39,343 bases of DNA from Pseudobutyrivibrio sp. MD2005 (GCF_000621865.1 NZ_KK211358.1:279047-318389), one strand, 5' to 3'. Counted from the first letter of the stretch, positions 8,730 to 17,660 are shown. The notes: generated by a model from the letters alone, not told the origin. Made by a program: numbers and translations.

Positions 8730-9988
8730 ATATAAAATCCGTCGTGATCCTTATCAGGCAATAATTGCTCACTATTTTCCATCTTAAACTCTGGATGTGA
8801 TGACAAAAAGTTGTTTACCTGATTTTCATTTTCATCCTTATTAATGGTGCATGTGCTATAGCATAACACCCCACCGCTTTTAACATATCTACAAACCGTA
8901 TCAAGAATCTTTGCCTGAAGTGCAACAAGCTCATCTAAAGATTCCTTTGTTTGATTATATTTGATATCCGGCTTTTTTCGGATTATACCAAGACCTGAAC
9001 AAGGTAAATCCGCAATTACCACATCATACTTGTTTTCTGAATTCTCGTCAAATTCTGTGGCGTCCCACTTTTCTGCTTTTATATTATCTGCCTTGGTTCT
9101 AAGGATGTTTTCATTTATGATTGCAACCTTTGCATCTGTCAAATCCCTAGCCAAAACCTGCCCGTTATTTGCTATTTCAGCTGCATGTAGTGCCTTGCCT
9201 CCTGGAGCAGCACACACATCTATTATATGATCTTCTGACTTGATGCAAGCCTTGTAGGCCACCAGCTGTGAAGAATAATCCTGAACATAAAACAGACCAT
9301 CTTTAAACTGCGGTATCGCATTTACGGAATCAAAATTTGAAATATATAATGCACTTGGAATGCTATCGCATATACGAACTGTAATACCTTGCTTTTCTAA
9401 GCAGGACTTTAATTCACCTCTGCTGACTTTGCTAAGATTGACTCTTATGCACAAATCTTCCTGGACTAAAAAGCCCTTTAAGATTTCTTCCGCCTGTTCC
9501 TTTCCATAATCGCCAGTCCATTTTTCAACAATCCACTGAGGCATTGAATACTCTGTGCTAAGGCTTGTGAATTTAACAGTATCCTTTTGTCTAGAAGTGT
9601 TTCTAAGGACGCCATTTACAAAGCCTGACAATCCAGAAAACCCTTTCTTCTTAGCAAGCTTTACATATTCATTACAGGTAGCCGAATCAGGCACTGAATC
9701 CATATAAAAGATTTCGTAAGCCCCCATTCGCATGATGGTACGAATCACAGGCTTCATCTTTTTTACCTTTGTTTTTGAAAAGCTATCTATTATAAAATCA
9801 AGCTGCAGCTTTCTTTCTACCACTCCATTAACTAGGCGTGTTAAAAAGGCACGCTCGCTCTTTTCAAGATAACCATACTTATCTAAAACAGCCTTGAGAT
9901 AGATATGAGAAAACTGACCATGCTCCAATATCTCAATCAATGTTTCAAGAGCAATTGCTCTCACATTAGTCTTATTACTCTCTACCAT
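8708..9988 (-). CDS. rsmB: 16S rRNA cytosine-C5 methyltransferase
   Basis: A 426-residue enzyme methylating C967 of 16S rRNA. The N-terminal ~140 residues resemble the NusB RNA-binding fold (ALETLIEILEHGQFSH, RAFLTRLVNGVVERK). The C-terminal Rossmann methyltransferase has the SAM site DVCAAPGGKALH, the ADLPCSGLGIIRKKPD block and YSTCTINKDEN, containing the two conserved cysteines. It overlaps fmt by 14 bp and rlmN by 22 bp, in the standard fmt-rsmB-rlmN order. Confidence 0.95.
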   Translation of the reverse strand: MVESNKTNVRAIALETLIEILEHGQFSHIYLKAVLDKYGYLEKSERAFLTRLVNGVVERKLQLDFIIDSFSKTKVKKMKPVIRTIMRMGAYEIFYMDSVPDSATCNEYVKLAKKKGFSGLSGFVNGVLRNTSRQKDTVKFTSLSTEYSMPQWIVEKWTGDYGKEQAEEILKGFLVQEDLCIRVNLSKVSRGELKSCLEKQGITVRICDSIPSALYISNFDSVNAIPQFKDGLFYVQDYSSQLVAYKACIKSEDHIIDVCAAPGGKALHAAEIANNGQVLARDLTDAKVAIINENILRTKADNIKAEKWDATEFDENSENKYDVVIADLPCSGLGIIRKKPDIKYNQTKESLDELVALQAKILDTVCRYVKSGGVLCYSTCTINKDENENQVNNFLSSHPEFKMENSEQLLPDKDHDGFYICVMKKN

Positions 9989-10910
9989 TTACAAACCTCG
10001 TACCAGCCTCAAGCTGATATCCTCTCAGAAAATCTGAAACTGCCATGCGCTTTTTTCCTTCCAGCTGAAGCTCATTAATCTCAAGAGCTTTTTCACCGCA
10101 TGCTATCGTAAATACGTTTTTATTTACATCGATAACTGTTCCTGCTTCACCTGACTTTTCTACAACAGTTGCTTTCCAAATCTTAAGCTGCTTGCCATTT
10201 ACAAAAGTAAATGCAGATGGCCATGGATTAAGTCCTCTGATCAATCTTTCGATTTCTACTGCAGGCTTTGTCCAATCAATATTGCCCATATCCTTGCTAA
10301 TCATACCAACGTGAGTAGCTTGGGATTCATCCTGAGGAACCGGTGTGATTTCACCTCTATCAAGAGCTTCAATAGTCTTAACAGCAAGCTTTCCACCGTC
10401 AATAGCAAGCTTATCAAAAAGGCTTCCACCTGTCTCATCAGCCGCAAGCTCTATCTCAGATTTAAGAAGCATATCTCCATCATCAAGACCTGGTCCCATA
10501 AGCATTGTAGTGTTACCAGAAACCTTTTCTCCATTGATAACAGCCCACTGAATAGGTGCTGCTCCACGATACTTTGGAAGAAGTGAGCCATGGACATTTA
10601 CACATCCAAGGCGAGGCATATCAAGAATTACCTTTGGTAAAATCTGTCCGAAGGCTGCCACAACAAAAACATCTGCTTCGTATTTACGAAGATATTCTAC
10701 TGATTCCTCTGCTCTGATTTTTACTGGCTGGAACACTTCGATGCCATGCTCTAAAGCAAACTCCTTCACAGGTGTAGGCTGAAGCTTTCCGCTACGTCCC
10801 TTTGGCTTATCTGGCTGAGACACTACTAAAATTATCTCATGCCCTGCCTCATATATTGCTTTTAATGTCTCCACCGCAAAATCCGGTGTACCCATGAAAA
10901 CTACTTTCAT
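9975..10910 (-). CDS. fmt: Methionyl-tRNA formyltransferase
   Basis: This 311-residue enzyme formylates initiator Met-tRNA using 10-formyl-THF. The N-terminal fold starts VVFMGTPDFAVETL. The catalytic region has VNVHGSLLPKYRGAAPIQWAVINGE, with the Asn-His-Asp set completed by GLDDGDML, followed by the C-terminal OB-like domain. Normally fmt directly follows def. Here the two are separated by a muramidase gene and a palindromic mobile element. Confidence 0.95.
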   Translation of the reverse strand: MKVVFMGTPDFAVETLKAIYEAGHEIILVVSQPDKPKGRSGKLQPTPVKEFALEHGIEVFQPVKIRAEESVEYLRKYEADVFVVAAFGQILPKVILDMPRLGCVNVHGSLLPKYRGAAPIQWAVINGEKVSGNTTMLMGPGLDDGDMLLKSEIELAADETGGSLFDKLAIDGGKLAVKTIEALDRGEITPVPQDESQATHVGMISKDMGNIDWTKPAVEIERLIRGLNPWPSAFTFVNGKQLKIWKATVVEKSGEAGTVIDVNKNVFTIACGEKALEINELQLEGKKRMAVSDFLRGYQLEAGTRFVNGRE

Positions 10911-10944
10911 TTATATTAATCCTTTCATTTTTACGCACAAAAAT

Positions 10945-10990
10945 AAAGCGTCCTCGACGTTACATCTAGTGTAACATTTTAGGACGCTTT
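10945..10990. terminator. Terminator originally following the GH25 gene
   Basis: Outer stem AAAGCGTCCT (10945-10954) pairs with 10981-10990, and inner stem GTTACA (10959-10964) pairs with 10970-10975. On the minus strand a T-rich tract follows. It is now about 625 bp from the GH25 stop codon because the palindromic element inserted between them; without the insert it would be about 25 bp away. Confidence 0.75.
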
Positions 10991-11004
10991 TGTCATTCTT
11001 ACTC

Positions 11005-11613
11005 GTTACCATTCACAGTTGCCATAAGGTTGGGACGCCCTCAACCCTGGCAGGGCCTCCACTATATACATGGCGCATTGCAAGAATATTGCGTTTTTCT
11101 AATGGGCCATTTATGCATCTTTATTTACATGTGTCTTTTGCAGGCCTGTACAATTTTGAAAAAGGTTTTTAGTTGGCGGACACACAACATAGTGGAAAGT
11201 GTACTTCTTAGACTGAGGGAAACTTGGTTGATTTTGGAGCGAGCCTAGTAAAATAAAAGCAGGTTTTGCAATATATAAGCATGCGCTGCCATGGACGGCA
11301 GCGCAAGTGGTCACTTAAAACACGATGTTGAATGTGCCACGGTGATTATATATGCAAAACCTGCTTTGTTATTTTACTTAGCAAACGGAGTATGAAACCA
11401 AGTTCCCTCAGTCTGAGAAGTACATTAAAAACTTAAGTGTCCGTCACCTAAAAAACATTTTTCAAAATGGTTCATTCCGCAACAAGACACATGTGCGATG
11501 CATAAAATTGGCCCATAAGAAAAACAGCAATATTCGCAAAATCACGCCATGTGTATAGTGGAGGCCCCTGCAGGGTTGAGGGCGTCTCTTCAAAACAAAC
11601 TGTGAATGGTAAC
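11005..11613 (+). mobile_element. Giant palindromic element, copy 1 (609 bp) with 8-bp target duplication
   Basis: A non-coding near-palindrome. It is bounded by the 16-bp inverted repeats GTTACCATTCACAGTT (11005-11020) and its complement (11598-11613). The flanks are a perfect direct repeat TCTTACTC at 10997-11004 and 11614-11621, the hallmark of transposition. The two arms, about 280 nt each, are complementary with bulges, like one long hairpin. Near the middle are a GCGCTGCC / GGCAGCGC hairpin (11283-11304) and a stem with AGCAGGTTTTGCA and its complement. Short ORFs inside simply read through the stems. It resembles a very large MITE or a structured RNA gene and has no transposase. Confidence 0.9.
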
Positions 11614-11615
11614 TC

Positions 11616-13211
11616 TTACTCAACTACCTTTATGTAACTGCTAACACAATAAAGTACCTGGCCGTTGTATTCCACCCTGGACCAACCATAGTCATTATTG
11701 ACACCGGTTCTAACTGCAGTTTCGCCTGCACTAAGTGTAGCAACCACCTGAGAATCCTCATCAGTAACACTTGGCTTTGATCTTAGGTTCACAAGCTCTT
11801 TAGCAGTGATTGTCTCGTTTACATCTGTAAATTTTGTTTTAAAGCCGCTTGTTGGCATTTCCTGGGCTGTTTCGGTTTGAGCAGGCGCTGAATCAGTCTG
11901 AGCTGCTGCACTCAAATCTGTTGTTAGATAGCTTGAAACTGCATAATATGTAGCCCCGTCATACACCACTCTCGACCATCCACTTGAACTTGTTCCTGTG
12001 CGAGTTGCAGTCTGACCATTTTGTAGCGTCTGCTTTACTGTACTATCAGAACCCTGGCTCGGCTTATCCCTTAGATTGGTCTTGCTCTTTGCTGTAACAG
12101 TTTCGTTAACTTCTGTAAAGTTCATCAGAGCTTCCACATCGGCAGTTACTTCTTCACGCTCTGAGGAATCCTTTGCACTTTCTGTGCCTACATAACCAAA
12201 ATATGCTACGTCTACATCAACCTTGCCGCCGACACCTGGCACTGTTCCCTGATTTGAATACTGCCACATATCACACTTCACACCTGCCGATGGCGCTGTT
12301 CCTAGATTAGAAGTATCCTGATTATACCAGGCCATCCAAATCTTATATTTTGAAGATATTGTAGACGTGTTCCACTTGGCATCATTTACCATTTCATTTT
12401 TAGATGCATAAAAAATTGGAGTGTATCCCTTATTTTTTATTTCATCCAAAAATGCCACAGCAATGTTACTTCTCTCATCTTTTGTAAGATTGTATTGACG
12501 GCTTGTGCTATTTTCAAAGCCTTCGCAATTGTAGCCCACAGGATAGGTAATTGCGTACTTTGCAATGTAACTAGCAACCCAGTCAGCCTCTTCTACAGCC
12601 TCATCCTTGCTGACAGCTGTGGAAAAGAAATATGCACCAACCTTGATTCCATTTTTCTCGGCCTCCTGCATATTATACTTGGCATTGCTGTCTGCCTTTA
12701 TCTCTCCTGTGGTGGAATCCCTGTAACCCACACGAACCATAGCGTAGTTTATGCCTGCCCCTGCAACCTGAGACCAATCAATGGTCCCCTGAAATCGGGA
12801 TACGTCTATTCCATATGTAACCTGAGATGTTTCTCCAGGATTAGTAGCCTTCACGACCTCAACTACATTCACAACTGCGCCAGTTTCTTTTGTAGCACTA
12901 GCCTCAGGATCAGATGCACTTTCTGCATCATCTGTAGTATTTTCAGTATCAGTCTCCTCCGGCATTACTACCTCTATTTTGGCATCCTCATCCTTTACCT
13001 CTTCTACCTTGGCACTTTCTGTGGTTTGATTAGAGTCTCCAGCCTTTGAAGTAACCTTCTTTGCTACTAGAACTATGCTTGTAGTCAAAACTGCAATCAA
13101 AACACAGGCGCCCGCGCCAAATATAATCCTGCGCCTAATCAGCTGCCTTCTTTTCTTAGCCTTTCGCGCCCTGCGCCTTGCCATTCTCTCATCATCATCA
13201 TCGTTATTCAT
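11616..13211 (-). CDS. Membrane-anchored GH25 muramidase with two SH3 domains
   Basis: A 531-residue cell-wall hydrolase. The order is: basic cytoplasmic tip (RRRARKAKKRRQLIRRR), one membrane anchor (about 30-50), an acidic Thr/Glu-rich linker, a GH25 lysozyme domain (about 135-340) starting YGIDVSRFQGTIDW, then two SH3b domains ending at the C-terminus. GH25 enzymes normally use a DxE pair; here the site reads PVGYNCEGFEN, so Asp is Asn while Glu remains. ATG at 13211 is chosen over a GTG three codons upstream because AAGGGTG lies 6 nt before it. It has its own promoter and sits between def and fmt. The stop codon lies inside the target duplication of the palindromic element. Confidence 0.88.
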   Translation of the reverse strand: MNNDDDDERMARRRARKAKKRRQLIRRRIIFGAGACVLIAVLTTSIVLVAKKVTSKAGDSNQTTESAKVEEVKDEDAKIEVVMPEETDTENTTDDAESASDPEASATKETGAVVNVVEVVKATNPGETSQVTYGIDVSRFQGTIDWSQVAGAGINYAMVRVGYRDSTTGEIKADSNAKYNMQEAEKNGIKVGAYFFSTAVSKDEAVEEADWVASYIAKYAITYPVGYNCEGFENSTSRQYNLTKDERSNIAVAFLDEIKNKGYTPIFYASKNEMVNDAKWNTSTISSKYKIWMAWYNQDTSNLGTAPSAGVKCDMWQYSNQGTVPGVGGKVDVDVAYFGYVGTESAKDSSEREEVTADVEALMNFTEVNETVTAKSKTNLRDKPSQGSDSTVKQTLQNGQTATRTGTSSSGWSRVVYDGATYYAVSSYLTTDLSAAAQTDSAPAQTETAQEMPTSGFKTKFTDVNETITAKELVNLRSKPSVTDEDSQVVATLSAGETAVRTGVNNDYGWSRVEYNGQVLYCVSSYIKVVE

Positions 13212-13246
13212 ATCATTCACCCTTAATTTTAATACTCACTATTGCC

Positions 13247-13274
13247 ATTATAGTCTATTTACAATTATATTCAA
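13247..13274 (-). promoter_or_regulatory. Sigma-A-type promoter of the GH25 gene
   Basis: Minus strand TTGAAT (13269-13274), a 16-bp spacer and consensus TATAAT (13247-13252), about 35 bp before the chosen start codon. Confidence 0.7.
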
Positions 13275-13330
13275 ACCTTGCATTAGTTGCAGTTTGCGAC
13301 TATTTACGGCATTTATCGCAAATACTTGCA

Positions 13331-13366
13331 AAAAAGCAGGTTCTGCTCTATTGCAAAACCTGCTTT
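13331..13366 (-). terminator. Terminator of def; stem shared with the palindromic element
   Basis: AAAGCAGGTT-c-TGC (13333-13346) pairs with 13353-13366. On the minus strand the stem is followed by a T run (plus A run 13331-13335). The minus-strand arm shares the 18-mer AAAGCAGGTTTTGCAATA with the core stem of the palindromic element. Confidence 0.85.
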
Positions 13367-13380
13367 ATCTTTAATCTTAT

Positions 13381-13872
13381 TTATTCTTCTTCCTCGTATT
13401 CTTCCATGAGGTCTTCTACATTGTAAAGCTCACCTTCGACTTTTTCAGTATAGATGTGACCATCAAGATGATCGATTTCGTGTAGAAGCGCGCGAGCCAT
13501 AAGGCCTTCACCTTCTACGATGTATTCTTCCATGTCCTCGTTTAAGGCTTTTACCTTAGCGTAGTTTGGACGTGTAACCTGTCCAGTCTTGCCAGGAACT
13601 GAAAGACATCCTTCGTTGCCTGTCTGCTCGCCAGATGTCTCAAGAACCTCTGGGTTTATAAGAGTAACAGGACCCTCGCCTATATCGATAACGCAGATAC
13701 GGCGAAGTACACCAACCTGAGGTGCAGCAAGGCCTACGCCATCAGCATCATACATAGTTTCATACATATCCTCAATCAATGTCTTAAGTCTAGGTGTAAG
13801 CTCCTTAACAGGCTTGCAAACCTTAAGTAGAACATCGTCTTTTCCATACTCTCTAATTTCTAATAATGCCAT
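13381..13872 (-). CDS. def: Peptide deformylase
   Basis: This 163-residue metalloenzyme removes the formyl group from nascent proteins. It has all three motifs: GVGLAAPQVG, EGCLSVPG (metal Cys) and HEIDHLDGHIY (HExxH). The start at 13872 (MALLEIREYG) is chosen because AAAGGA lies 7 nt upstream and it matches the family N-terminus. A longer frame reaching 13926 would overlap priA and has no good ribosome site. It follows priA after 25 bp. Fmt, its usual next neighbour, is displaced by the GH25 gene and mobile element. Confidence 0.95.
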   Translation of the reverse strand: MALLEIREYGKDDVLLKVCKPVKELTPRLKTLIEDMYETMYDADGVGLAAPQVGVLRRICVIDIGEGPVTLINPEVLETSGEQTGNEGCLSVPGKTGQVTRPNYAKVKALNEDMEEYIVEGEGLMARALLHEIDHLDGHIYTEKVEGELYNVEDLMEEYEEEE

Positions 13873-13897
13873 TTTAAAATCCTTTCTAATATCAATA

Positions 13898-16129
13898 CTA
13901 TAATGTATTAATAGGGTCAAAATCAAACCAGGTTGTAGTGCTGCGATATTGCTTCTGCTCTAACAAAAACTTATCAATCGCATCTTTAACCTTTACTAGT
14001 CTATCATATTCGTCAGCTTTTACATAGATGACTCTTCGATATATGTCTTTTAATTTGCCAATATATGCATCCTCTGGCCCCATAACAATTATATCGGAAT
14101 CCGTCTTCTTTATTATAGCAGCTAAAGTATCTGCTTGTCCCACTGCATCATCATATTTTTCGCTACTAACCTGTATTCCAAGGATGTGGGAACAAGGTGG
14201 ATAAGCTAATAATCTGCGATATGCATATTCCTGCTTGAAAAAGCTGTCGTAATCCTGATTAGCAGAAGTAACTACTGCATAATTCTCAGGCTGATATGTC
14301 TGGATAACGGCGACTCCAGGCTCGCTGCCTCTGCCTGCTCGTCCCACAGCCTGTGTAAGAAGCTGAAATGTGCGCTCACCACTGTGATAATCACTCTCGT
14401 TAAGGGAGATATCTGCCGCAATGATTCCAACAAGAGTTACGTTAGCAAAATCGTGGCCCTTTACTATCATCTGCGTACCAATAAGCACATCTGCCTCATG
14501 GGCTGCAAATGCTGATAAGATTTCCTCGTGACCATTTTTTCCAGATGTGGTATCGGCATCCATTCTAAGAACCCTGACACCAGGAAATGTTTCTTTTACA
14601 AGCTCTTCTAAGCGTTGTGTTCCCGCTTTAAAACTGCCGATATATTTGCTTCCGCAGCTTGGGCAAGTCTTGGCGGCCCTAGTAGTAAATCCACAGTAAT
14701 GGCACTTCATAACTCCGCCATTATGAAGGTGTAACGCCACATCACAGTGCGGACATTTTAGCACATGTCCACAAGCTCTGCAGGAAACAAATCCCATCAG
14801 TCCACGTCTATTCAAAAACAGCATAATCTGCTGATGCTTGCTAATTCTATCTGCCATCAGCTCTTTCAGCCTGCGGCTTAGCATTGAACGATTGCCGGAT
14901 TGGAGTTCTTCCCTTAAATCCACTATCTCGCAATCTGCCATCTGCGCCCCCATAGCTCTGTTGTGAAGCGTGATAAGCTGATACTCTCCTGCCCTGGCCC
15001 TGCTATATGCCTCTAAGCTTGGGGTTGCGGACCCTAAAATCACTGTGGCACCAGTGAGCTTTGCTCTATAAACTGCAGTCTCTCTAGCATGGTATCTAGG
15101 AACAACCTCAGATTTGTAGCTAGGCTCATGCTCCTCATCAATGATGATGAGCCCCAGATTTGCAAATGGTGTAAAGAGCGCAGAGCGAGGCCCCACCATA
15201 ATGCTAATCTCACCAGATTTAGCCCTTTCAAACTGATCAAATCGCTCTCCTAGAGACATTCTACTATTCAATATGCTGACCTTATCACCAAAGCGTGTGT
15301 AGAATCGCATAACAGTCTGGTAAGTAAGGGCGATTTCAGGAATGAGCACAATCACCTGCTGTCCCATGTTAATCACATGCTCCATGACATCCATGTAGAC
15401 TTCCGTCTTGCCCGAGCCTGTGACACCATGGATTAGATAGGTCTTGTGACGCCCTGTGTCTATATCAGCCTTAATAGTCTCCGCTGCAGCCTCCTGCTCC
15501 TCATTAAGCACGATATGCTTCGGTGTAGCTGCCCCCTGAATATGAGGATTTCTAAATGTTCGAACAGAATCAATTTTGATGATTCCCTTTGATTCTAAAT
15601 CCCTGATATTCGCTGTTGGAATCTGAAGCTTTTTAGTAGCAAGCTCCCAATCAAGCACATCCACTTCTAAAAGTTCCCTAAGCAAACGTTCTTTTCCTAT
15701 GGCATGACGCTTGTTTGTAAGAAGCTCATTGAGCTCGATTCTGGCTTGTTCCAGGGATATTGCAAGACTGATTTCTTTTTTGAGCTTTTCGTTTTCCCTC
15801 TTTTTGATAGGGATGACCGTCTTTAGAGCCTGATTCATCGTGCTTCCATAATTGCGTTTCAAAAATGCTGCCAAAGAAATAAGCTGAGACTCTATAGCGA
15901 TGCTATCCTTTACAACTCTCGCAATAGGCTTCAGCTTTGTGACATCAAACCCCGGTTTATCATGCAATCCCACAACGTATCCTGTGATGGCACGATTGCC
16001 AGCGCCGAAAGGTATCACAACCTGCACACCTTCGGTAACCGACTCCTCCAGCTCCGATGGAACAATATATTCAAATGTTTTATCCAATCTCTCATGAGAT
16101 ATGTCAATTATTATATCAGCGTATTTCAT
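13898..16129 (-). CDS. priA: Primosomal replication-restart helicase PriA
   Basis: A 743-residue superfamily 2 helicase that reloads the replisome at stalled forks. The N-terminal DNA-binding domain starts YADIIIDISHERLDKTFEY. The helicase core has GVTGSGKTEVY (Walker A), IIIDEEHE (DEEH box), LGSATPSLEAY, and a zinc-binding insert with eight cysteines (CRACGHVLKCPHCD ... CHYCGF ... CPSCGS). Length is normal. No ribosome-binding site precedes the ATG, and a promoter -10 ends only 7 nt before it, so the mRNA may be leaderless. Confidence 0.95.
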   Translation of the reverse strand: MKYADIIIDISHERLDKTFEYIVPSELEESVTEGVQVVIPFGAGNRAITGYVVGLHDKPGFDVTKLKPIARVVKDSIAIESQLISLAAFLKRNYGSTMNQALKTVIPIKKRENEKLKKEISLAISLEQARIELNELLTNKRHAIGKERLLRELLEVDVLDWELATKKLQIPTANIRDLESKGIIKIDSVRTFRNPHIQGAATPKHIVLNEEQEAAAETIKADIDTGRHKTYLIHGVTGSGKTEVYMDVMEHVINMGQQVIVLIPEIALTYQTVMRFYTRFGDKVSILNSRMSLGERFDQFERAKSGEISIMVGPRSALFTPFANLGLIIIDEEHEPSYKSEVVPRYHARETAVYRAKLTGATVILGSATPSLEAYSRARAGEYQLITLHNRAMGAQMADCEIVDLREELQSGNRSMLSRRLKELMADRISKHQQIMLFLNRRGLMGFVSCRACGHVLKCPHCDVALHLHNGGVMKCHYCGFTTRAAKTCPSCGSKYIGSFKAGTQRLEELVKETFPGVRVLRMDADTTSGKNGHEEILSAFAAHEADVLIGTQMIVKGHDFANVTLVGIIAADISLNESDYHSGERTFQLLTQAVGRAGRGSEPGVAVIQTYQPENYAVVTSANQDYDSFFKQEYAYRRLLAYPPCSHILGIQVSSEKYDDAVGQADTLAAIIKKTDSDIIVMGPEDAYIGKLKDIYRRVIYVKADEYDRLVKVKDAIDKFLLEQKQYRSTTTWFDFDPINTL

Positions 16130-16136
16130 GAAAAAT

Positions 16137-16166
16137 ATTTTAGCATAAAAGGGTTCCTTTTTGTAA
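16137..16166 (-). promoter_or_regulatory. Promoter of priA, predicted leaderless transcript
   Basis: Minus strand TTACAA (16161-16166), 18-bp spacer, TAAAAT (16137-16142). Only 7 nt separate the -10 box from the priA ATG (16129), so transcription should begin at or next to the start codon. Confidence 0.5.
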
Positions 16167-16172
16167 TCAATG

Positions 16173-16181
16173 TGGTAAAAT
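16173..16181 (+). promoter_or_regulatory. Extended -10 promoter of pyrB-pyrI
   Basis: TGGTAAAAT is an extended -10 (TGn plus TAAAAT) with no good -35 box. It would give a ~38-nt leader with the strong ribosome site AGGGAGG before the pyrB ATG. No PyrR-type attenuator is evident in so short a leader. It faces the priA promoter. Confidence 0.4.
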
Positions 16182-16225
16182 GAATTGATTTTAACAAAAT
16201 AACAGTTTTATCAGGGAGGATACCT

Positions 16226-17140
16226 ATGCGTCATCTAATGAGCCCTCTAGATTTTTCTAGAGAGGAGCTAGAGCAGCTTATGGACCTGGCCGATGATATT
16301 AAAAATCATCCAGATAATTACTCTGAAAAGTGCCACGGCAAAAAGCTCGCTACATGCTTCTACGAACCAAGCACACGTACACGACTATCTTTTGAGGCTG
16401 CCATGCTTAATCTTGGTGGTTCAGTACTTGGTTTCTCTTCAGCTGATTCTTCTTCAGCAGCCAAAGGCGAAAGTGTTTCTGACACCATTCGCGTCATTTC
16501 TTCTTACGCAGATATTTGCGCTATGCGTCATCCAAAAGAAGGCGCTCCACTTGTTGCTTCGCAACGTTCACTTATTCCAGTTATTAACGCCGGTGATGGC
16601 GGTCATCAACATCCCACTCAAACACTTACAGATTTATTTACTATTCGTTCTTTACGTGGCGAAATCAAAGATCTTACAATTGGACTTTGCGGTGATTTGA
16701 AGTTTGGTCGTACCGTCCACTCGTTAATTAATGCACTCGTTCGCTATCCAGGCATCAAATTCGTGCTTATCTCACCAGAGGAATTAAGAGTTCCTGAATA
16801 TATCCGCGAAGATGTATTAGAAAAAAAAGGTTACGAATACAAAGAGGTTGATTCACTGGATGATGTAATGGGCGAGCTCGACATTCTTTACATGACTCGT
16901 GTACAGAAAGAACGTTTCTTCAACGAAGAAGACTACATCAGATTAAAAGACTTCTTCATCCTGACTCCAGAGAAAATGCAACTTGCAAAGAAAGATATGA
17001 TGGTGCTACATCCACTTCCAAGAGTTAACGAAATCTCTGTCGATGTAGATGAGGACCCTCGAGCAATGTATTTTACTCAGGCAAAATATGGAGTATTTAT
17101 CAGAATGGCACTGATTCTTACTCTTCTAGAACTGGTATAA
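16226..17140 (+). CDS. pyrB: Aspartate carbamoyltransferase catalytic subunit
   Basis: A 304-residue enzyme of de novo pyrimidine synthesis (carbamoyl phosphate + aspartate to carbamoyl aspartate). The carbamoyl-phosphate loop [16 protein letters not shown] is near residue 48. HPTQTLTDL follows, then the aspartate-binding region TRVQKERF and HPLPRVNEI. Full length. It starts 12 bp before pyrI, with which it should form the allosteric ATCase holoenzyme. Confidence 0.97.
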   Translation: MRHLMSPLDFSREELEQLMDLADDIKNHPDNYSEKCHGKKLATCFYEPSTRTRLSFEAAMLNLGGSVLGFSSADSSSAAKGESVSDTIRVISSYADICAMRHPKEGAPLVASQRSLIPVINAGDGGHQHPTQTLTDLFTIRSLRGEIKDLTIGLCGDLKFGRTVHSLINALVRYPGIKFVLISPEELRVPEYIREDVLEKKGYEYKEVDSLDDVMGELDILYMTRVQKERFFNEEDYIRLKDFFILTPEKMQLAKKDMMVLHPLPRVNEISVDVDEDPRAMYFTQAKYGVFIRMALILTLLELV

Positions 17141-17152
17141 GGAGGAACAAAC

Positions 17153-17590
17153 ATGTTAAATATCAGTGGCATCCACGAGGGATTCGTACTTGACCACATT
17201 AAGGCCGGCGAATCTATGACTATATATAACAACCTTCATTTAGGCGAACTTGGCAGCGACTGCACAATCGCCATGATTATGAATGCAAAATCTAATAAAA
17301 TGGGTAGAAAAGATATTATAAAAATCGAATGCCCAATAGAAAGAGTTGACTTAGATATACTCGGCTTTATCGATCACAATATCACATGTAATATTGTAAA
17401 AGCCGACGCTATCGTTGAAAAAAGACAATTACGCCTCCCTAAGGAAATAAAAAATGTAATTAAATGCAAAAATCCACGATGCATAAGCACCGTGGAGCAG
17501 GAGCTTGATCAGGTATTCATCCTCACAGATGAAGAAAACGAAGTATATCGTTGCAAATACTGCGAAGAGAAATACACTGGTACAAAATAA
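17153..17590 (+). CDS. pyrI: Aspartate carbamoyltransferase regulatory subunit
   Basis: A 145-residue subunit giving nucleotide control of ATCase. An N-terminal allosteric domain with GLDHI-type residues (EGFVLDHIKAG) is followed by a C-terminal zinc domain with four cysteines (CKNPRC and CKYC). The ribosome site AAGGAGG precedes the start. The pair pyrB-pyrI is common in Clostridia, unlike Bacillus, which lacks pyrI. Confidence 0.96.
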   Translation: MLNISGIHEGFVLDHIKAGESMTIYNNLHLGELGSDCTIAMIMNAKSNKMGRKDIIKIECPIERVDLDILGFIDHNITCNIVKADAIVEKRQLRLPKEIKNVIKCKNPRCISTVEQELDQVFILTDEENEVYRCKYCEEKYTGTK

Positions 17591-17605
17591 CTATAGCCTA
17601 GTTAC

Positions 17606-17621
17606 GACTATACGACTATAT
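17606..17621 (+). other. Tandem GACTATA words in the pyrI 3' region
   Basis: GACTATAC (17606-17613) directly followed by GACTATAT (17614-17621), just before the terminator. These match the word of array A but here are direct, not inverted. It could be chance or a single site for the same factor. Confidence 0.35.
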
Positions 17622-17624
17622 AAT

Positions 17625-17660
17625 AAGCCGCCATGTGACCTACATGACGGCTTTTTCTTT
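17625..17660. terminator. Terminator after pyrI, probably bidirectional
   Basis: A 12-bp stem with one mismatch (AAGCCGCCATGT with ACATGACGGCTT, 4-nt loop) is followed by TTTTT on the plus strand. On the minus strand the tail is weaker but could serve the convergent CoA-transferase gene. Confidence 0.85.

Noticed and set aside
11111-11314. 67-codon frame in palindromic element copy 1, with an 85-codon relative in copy 2 (30684-30941)
   Set aside because: The frames read straight through the paired arms, differ in length by frame disruption and have no ribosome site. Their similarity follows from the nucleotide repeat.
11005-11613. Group II intron or known large RNA (GOLLD, ROOL, HEARO, OLE)
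   Set aside because: No intron domain V or reverse transcriptase frame. A single end-to-end hairpin with inverted ends and a target duplication does not match my knowledge of those families, though I could not run a model search.
12495-13049. Plus-strand frame of 184 codons opposite the GH25 gene
   Set aside because: No ribosome site, no recognisable protein, and the opposite strand has clear domain structure.
13873-13926. Longer N-terminus for peptide deformylase
   Set aside because: The extra 18 residues do not fit the family, overlap priA, and a good ribosome site favours the internal ATG.
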